Under the pieces are notes generated by a model. It saw only the letters and a list, made by a program, of their open reading frames with translations, ran no database searches and was not told the origin of the DNA. Source: Icerya purchasi (Eukaryota > Arthropoda > Insecta > Hemiptera > Monophlebidae). Taken from it: a DNA stretch of 64,000 bases. Made by a program: the position numbers and the translations under genes. Below, piece by piece: positions 12,218-27,200 of this stretch (position 1 is the first letter of the stretch; each line of letters begins with the position of its first letter). Where the stretch lies: the NCBI GenBank assembly GCA_039619475.1, contig CM077116.1:1736001-1800000 (forward strand), written 5' to 3'.

Positions 12218-15200
12218 GTAATTTTCAATAGTCACGTTAATATTGTATAATTTCGATAATATATTTTAGACGCTAATTACTTCTGATTTTCTGTCTTTAT
12301 GAAATAAGAAACATGTACGTCTCCATAATTATCATTAGACCTGAGCCCGTAAGTTGAAAATGTTACATTATAATTATTTTAACATACCAGCTGAACTACC
12401 ACATCGTGAAGTTAAGACAATAATAATTCTTTAATGATTAATTTACCAGCATTTAATTTCGCTCATCTCTGATATCCGTAGGTCCTGTGTTTTTTCAGAT
12501 AATGTTTAAAAGATCTTTACAATATGAAAATGTAATTCTTATACTTTTTACTTTTATTCATTAATGTACATGTACTGCAATACTAGCTAAAGTGATTCCT
12601 TTAATATATTCCGTGATATTCAAATATTTCTGATTTTGTAACTTTAAAATGCTGTGATTTTATTTACAATTTTATTTTTTCAAGCATTTTGATACTTTCT
12701 CCGTCAATACAAAATAATTGCCAGTGTACGCTGCTGCACTACAAAAAAAGTTGAGTAAACTTCATTATTTTTTATTTGATCTCAGTTTTCAAAAATTATT
12801 TCATGAAGTCAAATTGCTTAATTGCGAATATTTCGTATTTTCATTGAAGGTAAATATTTTTTCACTGAATGAAGTATTTTACCTTTCTGAATTTTTAAAT
12901 GATTTTATAAAATGAAATAACCAGTTGTATTTAAAAATATTTTTTTAATAGTACAACACATTTTCAAAAAGTGAACTCTGTTCAACGTTCATTTATACAA
13001 AGCAAAAATTAATCTTTTACTTTTGAGTTCGTAAATTTATATTTTTGAAGTAACAAGCTATCAAAAAATGTTTAGAATATTATGATAGTCCAAAGAACTA
13101 ATTTTTAAATTTTAAAACTTGCAATTTCCATCTTTTTTAGAGAAAAATTACAAAGATGCGTTGAGCATGTTATTTGGTAAGATGAAATTTAAAAAAAACA
13201 AACTGAAAACGTAAAAGAAACAATTGAATTAATAGAGATTCACTGACTAAGTACCAAAGCGAACAGATCTAACAATAGTCGGAAAACTATGAGGAGGGTT
13301 GAAGATAAAACGTGATAGCAATCTTTGCTGACGTGATGTATATTGACTACAATATCGGATTCCGGTACTTACCAAAAAAAAAAAAATGCTTTTAAAAATA
13401 AATTTTTTGAGGTCGTGAATATTTTATTTCCTCATTCAATACCGTATGTTTAACTGCTGTATAAATTTCCTAAATGATTCTTTCCATGGATTTCTCGTAA
13501 TAATGAAACAAAACTTTATATGAAAAAAATGTTTTGCTTGTTATTTCAACTATGATATTTACAATATTTCAAAAATTAAATAGTTGGAAATTATTATTAT
13601 TTTTATGTTTCGGCCTTTTAATTTTTGGTTCATTCCATATGAATTCAACGAGCAAAAAAAAATCAATCGCTTCGATTTTTTTAAAACTTTCGGGTCGTAA
13701 TCTACATCATATTTCATAAGACACGTATTTTTTTCCCTTTGAAAAACGTTTTTGGAGCCTTGTAGCATGATATCAAAATTTACATCATGAAGGCTTTATT
13801 TCGAAAATGAAAATTCACATTTTTTATTAAATGGCCGTAATTTTTGCCCAAATTATTGTGTCGGAACTTTTTTTTTTTTAAATGTGGAAAATTTTATCAG
13901 CTTTTACCTGGCGTTGTTAGATTTTTAATTGCTTAAAAACTTTTTAAGATAAATTGGAAAAAATGAAAAAAGTGATTTTTTTTCGAAACTAAATATCTCA
14001 AAAAGGACATCTTCGATTTGCACGAATTTTAAATATGTTTTTTAAGGCCAAATAAGCCATCTTTCCACCAAATGGCAATGTGCCATTTTTATTCATTCGG
14101 AAGATACGGGTTTGTAAAGAAAATTATATTTTCATGCGTACGTTCGATATGCGATATTTGCAAACCCCAGTATTCTTATTGTAAACGACTACCCCCATCT
14201 TCAAATTTCAGTATTAAATGTCATAAACTACATTCAATTGTGCCTAAGTATGGAACGCGCGTTTATTTACGCCGGCTGTGTAGTAGAATAGATAAGAAAA
14301 ATTATATCACCATAGTATCTGATGGCACTACTGATCATTTTAAGAATAGATTTCAATTTTTTGAATTGGGAAGTGAGCTTCATGAAGCAAAATGGATTTT
14401 TTCTGTAACTGGAAACGGAAAAGGAGCGTGTGATGGCATCGGCGGATTATTACATTACGCTACAACCCATAAATTGTCATCATCACCGAATGAATGTATT
14501 AACAATGCTGAAGATTTTGTGAAACGTGTAAATAAGTATAGTTGTAAAATAAGCTTGAATGCCGAAGAACTGCAAAAATTTAGACCTGAAAAGGCTGAAG
14601 AATGGAAAAAAGTTCGGTCAATTCACGGCATTCGTGACAGTCATATTTGGCGAGTTATCCGAGAGACTGATGTTGAAGGAAATGTGAATAAGGAAACTTA
14701 AATGAGAAAAACCAACAAACAAGAAAGGATTAGTGTTGACTGTTAATTAATAAATATATCTGATTATTATACATTATGGCTACCTATAAAATGACGGGCT
14801 CCCTATTATATTGATTTCACATGTACAACCTACTCTAATCAAAAATTATTGAATAAAAAATGTACATTATTTTAATTCAACTTGAGTAGAAAGTCAATTA
14901 ATATTGATTCCTTCGCTTAATTCTTCGTTAATAAATGGTTTATCCACGTTTACATAATCTAAGCATTACGATACAAGCTTATATATAACGTATATCTGGC
15001 TTTAAGCATGTAGAAATAGCTATTTTCTTTGCAAACCCGTATCTCCGGAACGGGGAAAAATGGCGCATTGCTATTTAGTAGAAAAATGGTCTATTTGGCC
15101 TTGAAAAACATATTCCAAATTCGTGCAAATCGAAGTTGGCCTTTTTGAGATATTCAGTTTCGAAAAAAATCACTTTTTTCGGTTTTTCCAATTTATCTTA

Positions 15201-18200
15201 AAAAGTTTTTAAGCAATTAAAAATCTAACAACGCCAGGTAAAAGCTAATAAAATATTTCACATTTTAAAAAAAAAAATGTTCCAACACAATAATTTGGGC
15301 CAAAATTACGGCCATTTAATAAAAAAATGTGAATTTTCTTTTTCAAAATAAAGCCTTCATGATGTAAATTTTGATATCATGCTACAAGGCTCCAAAAACG
15401 TTTTTCAAAGGGAAAAAATACGTGTTTCATGAAATTTAATGTAGTTTACGACCCGAAAGTTTAAAAAAAAATTGAAGCGATCGATTTTTTTTGCTCCTTG
15501 ACTCCATATGAAATGGGCTTCATATTAATTATATATCTGCCTGGTAATACACTCCTCCGATGTGTTGCTTTACATTTCTTTGTATGTATAATATTTTAGC
15601 TTTTGTTCGTTTTGGTCTTCAGTTTAACGCAGTAGTTTGTTGACAAGTAATAGGATTACAATGGTAATCTCTGTAAATTTGAATATGAGAAAATAGGCCA
15701 TTTAAAACTTCTAGGAATTCTTAGAAATACATCAGTTGACTAAAACTATTTGCGTAAGACCGATTATTTTTGTATTCATATATTTAAGTGATGGTTTTAT
15801 TTAGTACACTGTTAATTTGATCCGTTATCATATTCTGTATTTTTCCTTTTGTTATAAATTTATTATATCATCTTTATGTTAGAATTTTTTTTGGTATTTT
15901 TCATTTTCTAGTGATTAAACGAAGTACCTACTTTGTGTTAATGGTTTTTACTTTAAAACAATTTTTCACGGCGATATAGAGTGATCTACAGGCTACCATA
16001 AATAAAATTTGTTTGAAACGTATCTAAATTATTAATTTCAGTTCGTGGGATTTTTTTTTGCTTATCATGTCGGTAAAAGATAATTGATAAATATGTAATG
16101 GAGTTGTTGGTACTTCTCTCTGAAAGTACCTTGCGTTTCATAATTTTTAATCAAAATGGAGGATGTAAAGTAATTATTTACATATGTTAATAATTTAAAT
16201 TGGTTGTGAGCGATGTATCGGTTAAGTGAGAGAAAGCATTGTTAATCGTGTTTTCCTATTTTATTAGATTCATCATTAAAATATAAGTTTTAATTTTTAG
16301 GATTATTTACATAAAATGTCTCCTCGTGATTATTAGTAATTTTTAATTAATCTTCTTCATTCATGATAGATATTTTGTTATTCGCTAAATTCTTTGATTT
16401 GTGTCCGACTCGTCTAAAAAACATTCAACAACTCTACTATACACAATCCGTGTGTTTTTAATACACTATTGTCCTTCTCAGAGCGCGAATATACAAAATA
16501 ACTATTTTTAATTATTTCTTGAATGTATTTTCTATGTATTAATAGGTTTTTACATCGTGTAAATATATTAAAAAACATGGATTAACTGAAACTGCATTTG
16601 AACAAAAGTTTGTTTCTCTTACTGCCTTTTAAAAAAAATTACTGTTCGTACTACTGCCGAGAAAATCTTACACGTAACACACTTCATTGAAAGTTTTATA
16701 TCTTTATGCAACAAAATAATCTTGAACAGTATTTCTCTGTCGATTACAATTCATTTTTTCAAATCTAACTGTCTTTTTGTTTTTATTTTTGTTGAAAAAT
16801 TAAGTTTGTTACGAACATTAGCTACTGTAAATTAACGAAATTATTTTTAGTTGAAAATTCATTGAAATTAAAAGCAAAAAGTAGATGCCGGACTGAAAAC
16901 AGTTTTTGAAAAAAAAAGATATAAGTACATGTACGCGCAGATTTTCTTGTGCACGTTTAGTTAGAATAATTTTAAATTACGAGGTTCAGTTGTTTTCTAA
17001 ATTGCTAATTATTAACGTATAATTTTTGATTCCAGATACTGCCATATTATAAGTTTCACTTTCGCATTTCTGTATCTAACATTCTTCCGTACAACGAAGT
17101 ATTTTGGAATTGAGTATCCTCCACCTCATACGAATCTCATTCAAATGATTCTCACATTAAAGGTACATGTTCATATTCATTATAATTAAGTAAAGATAAG
17201 AAATTTTACCGCGTTTTAATTATCTTCACATTACCATAATTGTTATGCAATTTGTTTTACTTTTATTTACAAATATTCTGGATGTTCTTTCGATTTACAA
17301 TTAAAAATTATAAATTAAAATAAAAAAGAAATAAGTCTGCATATTAATTAATAAACATATAATGCATTCCTTATTTTAATTGTCTTATTTTCCAGTTAGT
17401 ATACCTGTTTAACTTTGTCGATGTAAAATTTTGAAGATTCAGAAGAAATGGTTACTAATCTTTTGTTAGATGAAAATAATGGCGACATATAGTATAATAT
17501 AAAATATGTGTTTAAATCTGACTAGCTGTCGGTAAAACAGTTGATTTTCCAGAAACAAATATCAAAAAACTATTATTTGTTTTTTTTTATTTTTTTTGTT
17601 TGCTTTTAAAGCGGAAAGAAAATCGTAAAAGTTCAAAATTGTTCCAAATTATTTGTGGAAATTGTCAATAAACTGAAAGAAATATCATAATATTTAGCTT
17701 AAAAAAAAATCCAATTTTTTTCGTGTGCTTTATCTAATAAGGTAACTATCTGGAATTAATGCGATAAGTTAATCGAAGGTTTTAAATTTTAACTTTATTA
17801 GATATTGATATAAGAAAGGAGGGAAAGATTGGGATAACTAGTACGGAAGGAAAGGTTTTAAATGATAAATTATTTTCAGTTAGTTGGTCTCGCATTTGAA
17901 GTCCACGATTCTGATTTAATAACCAAGTCGGGAAAACAGCAGGACGAGCAGATTCCGGAAAGGGTTAAATATAAAGTTATTCATGTTCCGAATTTGTTGG
18001 AAGTATTTCACTATGCATTTTGTTATGTTGGAGTTTTAACCGGTAATATTTTACATAAAGCATTATGTGTCTAATCTACACCATATTTTCTACGCAGTTT
18101 TTTTTTTATTTTTTGCATATTTACTCTTGATATATTTTTGTACGTGCATGTTGAATAATAACATTTAAAAAAAAAAGAAAGAAAGAAAAACATTACTGTT

Positions 18201-21200
18201 TCATAGTGTATATTTAAACAGGTGTAACCAGATATAAACGATAAGCAATGTATTGTTCAAATAAAATATAAATTTAAAATTAAAAGGAAATTTGAAAGAT
18301 ATACTATGCATGCGGTTAACTTATAAGCACTTGTTCCTTCTATTTCTTATTACAATACGTTTTCACTGAAGAAAGCAATATTTTAGTTAACATTTGGTAC
18401 TGGTTGTTAAAAGTGTACTCTGCATAATAATTCAGTATTAATTATGGTTTCTTTTCTTTTTATATTTATTTTTTTCTCCTTTTTCATGTTAACATTTTTT
18501 TAAATAAAACATAGTTGTAATATTTTATATACATGTTAAGTTTATTAATATTTATTAACCACTGAAGTGAATTTATAATTAGTGTTAAAACATAAAAACA
18601 TATTTCCTGATACAAATGAATCGCTCGAACAACTATTTATTAAATATTTAAAGCTTTCACAGTGATTACTCATAATAAATAATTTTCGGAAACAACTGTG
18701 TTTTTTAAATTATTACCTATTTCGCAATTAATGAGCGAAAAAAAATTTATATTTTTGTGCGTTTCTTGAAAGAAAAGAAAACAAAAAACAGAAGTCTTAA
18801 TCACCCTAGAAATTGAAATTGACAATTTTATGATATAAAAGAATGAAACAGTAGTTGTTTTTTTAACAAAAAAACATTAAGTGAGCATGACGTATTTTTG
18901 GTGCTACATGATTTTATGTATAATTAAATATTTTATTGGTGTGACATTTACCCCGGTTACCGTATGTTATTCAGTTCCACTGAAACAAGTTAGATCTAAT
19001 TTCTGAAGGTTATGCAGTGAAACATTCAATTTGGCAATTCGAATATGTTTTCATTGCATGCATAAAGGCATATAATTTTAGAAGTGTTTATTCAAGTTTA
19101 AATTTTAATATAAGATATCTAGTAAACATTTGATATATTTTTCGTGATTGTAAATAGCAAATTTTAAGTGTTCAAATGTTAGTGAAAGGATAAATTTGAT
19201 GTAGGGGAAACAAATTTTGCAAAATATGAAAAGATTACTGATTTAGTTAAGTAGTAAGATAGTAAACGTATATCCAAACACATTGAAAATTAATTTTTGC
19301 TGTATAATCTGTATCAGAGAGGTCTTCAAACTACGGCTCGCGAACTGATTTAATTCGAACTGCAAATAAAACTAGGTCGTTGATTATAAAAAATATGCTG
19401 AGAATCCGTGAATAAACAAATATTATTTATTGTTAAAATAATTTAAGATTAATGTTATAAATAATTAGAAATACAATTTTAAATTAAGTAAGTAATCATA
19501 CATATTAGAATTTAGTTAGCAAACTAACTACCGTTAATTCATTTTTGCATATATTTTTTTATTTGCATTTTCTTTTTCCTCGCATTCTCCTATTCTCTAT
19601 TATTTTCCCGGTTTTTGTTGTTATTTTGAGCACTGTGGTGCTGCCCAACAGGAATTGGAGTGCACTGCTTTGAAGACGTGACTGATATGTGCAAAATTCA
19701 GTGCGAGAATGTGTCGAGGGATGAAAATACGAGTGTGTAAGTATCAGCTACTACAGTCGCCCTGAACGTGATTGGTTGTGAACTGTGCCGAAGCAGTCAA
19801 TAAAAACCGGTTTGGTATTTCGCTATTTGCGTCGTATCGGAGTTAGAATAAATTTAATTTTACAAAAATTCGAAATATTCGAATTCGGTATCGGTGTGTT
19901 CGGCATGCGCATTAGGCAACACGAGATAGCGTTCAAATTTCATTAAAAAATAGCACCAAGATGGTAGAAAATGATATGTGACTACGCGAGCATGTCGCAT
20001 TAAAGGAAAATGAATAATCGTTTGTATAATAAAATTATACAATAAATCTTGCATCAAATACTGTTGCTTGTCGAGTCGAAGATATAGGAAACAGTATTAT
20101 CCAGCAAATTGTAATCAAGACATATTGCTGGAAGAATTATGGGATATTAGTGAAAAGCCGAAACTTTCAATATTTGTTCGTAGAGTCGACAATAAACTTA
20201 ATGTAATATAAGAATTAGCCTCATTTCTCGGCATCAATGAATCTGCAACAGAAGAAGGTATTTTTAATAAAATGCAAAAATGTTAGAATATAAACTGGAT
20301 TGGAATGAGTTGCTATATGTAACCATCGATGGTGGGAAAAAGATGTCTGACATGAAGACCCCTGTATAGCCGTACACATTACAAAAACTTGTGAAGTTTT
20401 TGGTAAAGTAAAGTAAGTCCCATACCTTTTGATAGGGTGTTGGGATTGTGGAATTAAGCATTTCATAATGTACTAAGCCCAACGGCACTGATGAGAGTAT
20501 GGAGGCCAGTTCCTTTCTCTCGGGCGTCTTTACTTTCCCAGATTTCTCTGGTACCCAATTATTTCAGTCTGAGTAAACTTGGGAGCGACTTGGATCCGGG
20601 ACGAGACACGTCTCGAACCCATGATCTCTGATTTGGTTGCCAAGCACCTTAACTACTAGGCTACTACGCTGCCTGAAGGTTTTGGTATCTAAGAATTAAT
20701 GTTTCTTCACTGTATTAACCATCAACAATTGCGTCTTGAAACTTGTTGTATTTGTGGTAAAGTTTATTCGATTTTATGCACTCAATTATCGTCAGTTTCG
20801 ATCTGTTCTTGAACAAATTAATTCCGAACTCGTTATTACACAGCAGTTCGTTGGCTTAGTTGTGAAAAAGTTCTTTTATGCTTCTTTCGATTCGTGCGAA
20901 TGAAATTGATATGTTTCTTACTAAAAAAATATAAAAAAAACGATTATGAACTATTTCTGGTTGATGACAAATATGAGGGTCGGCTGAAAAGTAATGCACA
21001 CATGCTTGTAGAACACAAACGAAAAGAAAGCGAGATCGGACAAAAAGTAAATTAGAGTACAATTCTTAAGCTTCAAAATCATTTATTTATTTTTCAACAT
21101 AGTCATCGTTAAGACTAACATATTTCTCCCAAAGTGTAATAAGTTTTTTCATTTCGTCACTGAAAAATTCTTCCAACTTTTTTCGAATCCAGGACACTTG

Positions 21201-24200
21201 ATAGCTGCTTTCACTTCATCATCCGAGGTTTAATAATTATCCTTGAGGTCTCTCTTCACCAGAAGAAAAAGGTAAAAATCGTAAGGCGCAAGATCGGGGG
21301 AATAAGGAGGGTGTGGAATCGGTTCAAACTTCAGCTTTCTCATTGACGCTGTTTGTTCTCGTCTGTTAAACGGCATGATACCCATCGTGCACAGATTTTA
21401 CGGTATCACAATTGTTCAATAATGAAGCCGACAAGTTCCTTGGATATTCCGACATGGTTTGCGATACGCTGTTGAGTGATTCGGCGGCCACTTTGAATCA
21501 AATCATCAACAAGTTTGCGATGCTTATTGTTTGTGACAAGGATCGGACGTCCGCTGCGCGTTTCATCAACAATTATGGCTTTTCCAGGCTCGCAATCACG
21601 AAATTTTATTACCCATCGATTGACAATAGACCTATCAACATCACCATAAACTTCCTTTAAACGACGATAAATTTCAGTAGGAGTCACTTTTTCAGCTGTT
21701 ATAACAACACGCTGTTTAACTATCGTTGACATAACACTAGAATACGTCTTCATATTTACGCTGCTCACAGCACACTGGATGGACACAATGCCTTCAAACT
21801 GCACATGCGTGTAAAGGAGAAATGTCACTTACGAATACCACCAGGCGCGCTTCTGTAGATCATTTCGTTCGCGTTCTACAAGCATGTGTGCATTACTTTT
21901 CAACCTACCCTCGTAGATTTGGAAGCTGTCATTTTATATTTAAAATTACAGACTTAATTCGGGAGGATTTATTTGCATATATGAAAACACTTAGAACCAA
22001 GTTAACAATTTTCATAAGTCAATTAGAAAATTATAATTTTGTATATTTACCATGTTGTTAAACGGGGTAAAGAATTTCCTAACTGCAAATCCAAATTCCC
22101 GCTTCAATGAATTAATAAATTGTTTCAAAATCTATTTAACTGTGATATTAAAAATATTCCGAGTCATTTGTAAACGGGGAAATTATTGATCTCTAAATAA
22201 ATAATAACATTAAAGATAAATACAAGACAGGAAACGTAGTGAAGTTTTATAAATTTTTTGACTTTGAAGAGTTTCCGATTCTGAAACAATTTGCTGGCAG
22301 ATTCTTTACTATTTTTGAAACAACGCATTTGTATAAACAAACTTTTTCAAATTAAAATATACGGCAAATATGCCTGAAGAGCACTGAAATTGTTGTTTGT
22401 AAATGGAACTTCAAATTTAAGCCTCAGTTTAAACACGTTTTGGAAACAAAAAACAATTTCATCATTCACATTAAGTGATGAAAAAGGCAAGAATCTGTAA
22501 TGGTTAGCAAACGATAATTTTATAAAACATGTTTGTAATAAAAACTATTATAGTTATCGATTTATTTTTATTGCAACCCGCTTAAAGTATTAAAACTCAA
22601 AGTGGCCTCGCGTTAAAAAGTTTATAGATTCTTGATTTATATAATAATTTTTCTAGAAGCGAATGAATAAAAATATTAAAATTTATATTCATATACTAAT
22701 ATACAAAATTTCAGAGAAGGGACTTACTTTTCACTCCAGGACTTCCTGTTTTAAGGGTGTTTTTACTTGTAAAGATCACCAAAGTACACTTGTACTCTGT
22801 CTTTAACAGTTTTTAGGTTCCTTCAATAAGATCATTGTTTTTCTTAAAAAATAAAATGGTATTTCAAGAAAATCGGAATGGGTAAAGTTAGCTTAACGTA
22901 TTTGTGGTATTTGGTTCATTACAAATAATAAATAAAGATTTATATGCAGAATAATTTTACTTCTAACGTTACGTTAAAAATAAAATATATAATAACTGCT
23001 GAGATCGATAATTTTGAGGAATAATTATAATGAATGGAAAAATGAAAAAACCAAGAACAAATTCTTACGAAAAAAAAAAATATCATAAATAAAATAAGTT
23101 ACATAAAAAAATTGGCATTAATAACAATAGTTTAAGGAAGAAATTCATTTTGTTCAAGTTGTATCAGAGATTCTTTATAATAAAAATTGTTTTAACCTTT
23201 TGTACTTACACGGTTTATATTTTAATTGAAGTAAGTTGCAGTTGACATCACCGATATTTTTAACGGAAACCAAGCAATTTAGTGAGCAGCTTTCAAAAAA
23301 ATTTTCAACGTGGTTCGTTATCAATAAGTTGATATAAATTCATTTTAAAAATGTGTGTATCAAATATTAGTGTAAATTGGTGTACACTAAAAATTATTCA
23401 GCAATTTTTGTTTTGCACAGAAAGTCAAGACTAGAGACATTAAATCATATTGCGCTTATGTGCATCATGACTAGTTACATTGTGTTTCTGTAAATAATAA
23501 TTTTTATTTAAACTACAAGTTTTAATTAAAAAGATGGGAAATAAGACGAATTCGAATTTCGAGGTTTTATTTAATAATAATTAATGTTTGCTAAAAGTTA
23601 TATCGTGATTTAGAAGAACATTAATATATTTTATTTTCGATTTAAAGTTATTTGATTTATTATTTAATATTTAAGGGATTTAAATCAGTTTTCAAATTTC
23701 ATAGGCTAAACATTATCATTTGAATTACCAAAATTATTTCCACATCAATATAAAACGTCTGTTTAGTGCTATCCGTAATTTTGCGGGAAAAATCTCGTTC
23801 TTTGTTATCAATTTATGTTTTTTATTTATTTATATATACGCATGTGGGTATATATTGATACGGTAGTACTTTTAGCAGCGGCATCTTCCGACGATGTCCG
23901 AACTCGAAATTAATTTTTGGTGGTATTCATTTGTTTTGATTATCTTGGATTTCATTGTTTGTTCGGTGTATATGCGGCGGATGCATATCGACTAGATTAG
24001 ACACAATACTGAGTGACGAGTAATTTATGTAAAATCTCGAGTTGTCACGATAGTTGTAAATTAGTTAATAATAATAATTAGATGGGTTCCGCTTGTTGGT
24101 AGATTAAAAGTTTATTCAATCGTCGCTACATTGTTTTCTGTTGTGTAAAATTAAAACTAATTCAGTTAATCGTGTTTAAATCGAATGCTGTTGGTGTTGG

Positions 24201-27200
24201 GAACATTGCCTGTTGGTACTTTTGATATCGTGAATTTATTTATTTCGTAATTTTTTTTATTTATATTTTAATTTGCGAGCCAATATAAACAAAAAAAAAT
24301 AGATTTTTCTGCAATCTAATAATAACGTAATATTAAAAATAATAGCAACTGAGCTGTTATTAAGATTTTAAACTTCCAGATATTAAAATTTTGAATGTTT
24401 TTTGTAGTGTGCACATTGTAAGGAACATTTTTCTTTAAAAAAAAAAATAAAAAAATCGGACAAGAATTAATGTTCTAAACTTTCAAATTACTAAATACAT
24501 TTTATCAGTTGTAAGTACTTATAATTCAATAGGTCTTCCTCGATTTAAAATATTTTGTAAATCTACATTAGATATACTATAATTTTTTTTAAATATCTGA
24601 CGTGAAGTTATTTACAATTTTTTTATAAACACCAGCTTTTATTATCTTGTAGAAGAAGGCATACGACATTTGTTATTTATTGTTATGGAGAATTTTAAAT
24701 TAAATTGTCTCTTTTTGTCAAGTTTCCCTACGTTTAGGTTGTTTGAGACTTGATGCGGAATTGATGAATTGCTAAAACGGCAATCCGGTACGGATGTCCA
24801 ACTCGATGAGGAGCGTCCTGAAATTGGAGGATCAGGTTAAATAATTGATGAATTAAATTGAAATAGAAATATCATTTCATAATGAGGACTAACTGTGCCG
24901 CTGTTATTAATGTGCTTTATGCGATCATCCGAGCAAGATGAATTTGCAGCAATAATGTTACTGCCCAACGGGAATTGGTAACTAAACGACTGGAAGCCGA
25001 ACGCCGGGAAGAATCGATTTGCAGTAGAGATAGCGCTGCCCGGCAGGAAACGGATGACTAAAATAAATGGTAATTGCTATACAATACTTTCGCATTGCCC
25101 GAAATGAGGAACGACTGCTGGACCTGCTGATAATCCGTACACTGCAAAATGAGCGCGGCGACCAAGTAATGTGCACGAGTTAGCAACATGTTATTCTTGA
25201 TGGTGCACAGATCTGAAAAGAGCTGTTGATCTACGGCCCAATTGGAGCAGTAGCTGGATCAACTATGCTGGAACAGGAGCGTTGGATAACCGCCTACTGG
25301 TGTCGCTCTGAAGACAGGAGTGATGCGTACAAAATTCAAAACATAACTGACTCGAAGAATGAAAATAAAGGAGTATAAATATAAACGAGCGGCTTGTCTT
25401 GCAGCGTGATTGGTTGCGGTTGCGCCGGAGCAACCAATAAGAACCGGTTCGATTTTCCGCGATTCGGACGCAGTACAAATTTAAAATTATTTATTTTAGA
25501 GAAACCGAAATAATCGAAGTCGATATCGATAAACTCCACATGCAAACCCGAGCGACGCGAGGTGACGTTCAAGTCGTGCTAAAAGTCTAGCTGAGATGTC
25601 GAAAGAAAGATAAATTAGCCGAATGAAATAGCACTCAAGTGCCGCGTTAGAGAAATAAACGATAACGGTAAACGCGCAATAGAACGAAATACCAATTTTA
25701 TAATAAAGTGGTATACATCTTATTTGCTTAATTACCTTAAAAATACTTTTCAAGATTACACGTCATTTGGACGGATTAAATCAAATTATATTGAGAAAAA
25801 AAAGTCATAATTTTACGGGGACCTGCTATAAATTTAATACTTTAACTTCCTGTTAATTCCTTTTCTACAATATAATAATCGGCTGCAAGTAGATTATAGT
25901 TGAGTAATCAATAAATTTTTGACAGAACAAGTACGAGTTTGAAAAAGCCTGTTCTATCTTACTCATTGTAATATTTACGAAAAGGGGGCAAAGCCAGTTA
26001 CCATAGCATAGTTGTTTAGGCAATAGTGATAGTGTTTGTTTCAGTGAAACTTCAAATCCCTCTGTTACACATTAGAAATCAAAAACTAATATATACGTAT
26101 ATATATATATATATATATATATATGGGGGTGGTACAAGAAAAAAAGTAGATCGATAATGAAAAATACAATTTTTTAAACGAAATTACTAGGTACTGCTCT
26201 ATGTGAATTACTTTTTTAAAATAAATTATTTTAAATGGTTATAAACAGAAACCCATTTCGTATGCGATATGTATTAGTTTTTTAAATAATACAGTGTAAA
26301 CGTAAAACATTTTGTTTGGTAGTAAACAAAACAATAATGGGATGTAACGGCCTTCATAGTAATCGTGTATTATAAAAAACTGTTAAAAATACTTTGTATT
26401 GGACTTAAATGTTCCATCGATATGTAAGATGTTTGAATTTTTTAAACATTTCATGTTTGTTTCGCAAAAAGACTACAATAAAATTTTAATAGTATTGAAA
26501 ATTTCATAACTTAAAATTCGTAACACGTTTAAAACATCGTTAACCAAATTACTTAAATTTAAAGTGGGTGTGTGTGCGTGCGTGCATTGTTAAAATTTAC
26601 TTCTAAACTTTTAAGGCAATGGAAAGGTATAATATAGCAGAGTTTATGAAAAGGTGTCCAAAAGTTTGGTATCTAAAAAGGGCATTCGATTTATATAATT
26701 TTTTATTCTTATTCGAGTATGTACCGTTAAAAAATATAAATGTTTAATTTTATTAATGTCTTTAGTCTTAATGTTGATCGGGAAAATGACTAAAAAATTC
26801 GGTAATGGAATATCGCGCTATTGCCTCGGAGGCTTTTTACTGAGAAATCTTTTTACAATTAAACACTTTTTGTAGAATATTTTTAACGTTTTTAATGTTT
26901 AAAAATGCAAGTAATGCCTTGATTTTAATCCTTCTCTTTGTTTTACATATTTATAGGGGTGTGAGAAAATAAAAAACAATTTTTTCTTGTAAAATTTAAA
27001 TTAAAACTTGAAAAATTTGTATACTTTCTACGTACAGATGTGTTTTTTCATAATTAAGTTTGACCAAAAAATTTCCTGATAGTAATAATTTTTTCTAGTA
27101 ACACATAGATTGTAAGTGATTATCGTTTTTTTTTTTGAAGTGCCGTGATAGATGCATTTTTAGTGATGACTTATTTAAATACTTAATATTAGAGTTACTG

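Larger units (their letters stand above)
20060..22330 (+). pseudogene. hAT transposase relic (EPM2AIP1/ZBED-like), interrupted by a SINE and a mariner
   Basis: Blocks in order on the plus strand: LWDISEKPKLSIFVRRVDNK (about 20138), ELASFLGINESATEEGIFNK (about 20214), an altered TDGAPAM-equivalent region (about 20320), then after the SINE HCINHQQL-like and NYRQFRSVLEQINSEL (about 20790), then after the mariner DLIREDLFAYMKTLRTKL and FISQLENYNF (21955-22045), and EEFPILKQFAGRFFTIF with ETTHLYKQTFSN (22265-22350). The order matches domesticated or parasitic hAT proteins of this subfamily. Stops and frameshifts are frequent. Removing the two insertions restores collinearity of the fragments. Confidence 0.75.

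Noticed and set aside
13559..13768. Frames in the left arm of the foldback element
   Set aside because: They fall in inverted-repeat sequence and have no protein features.
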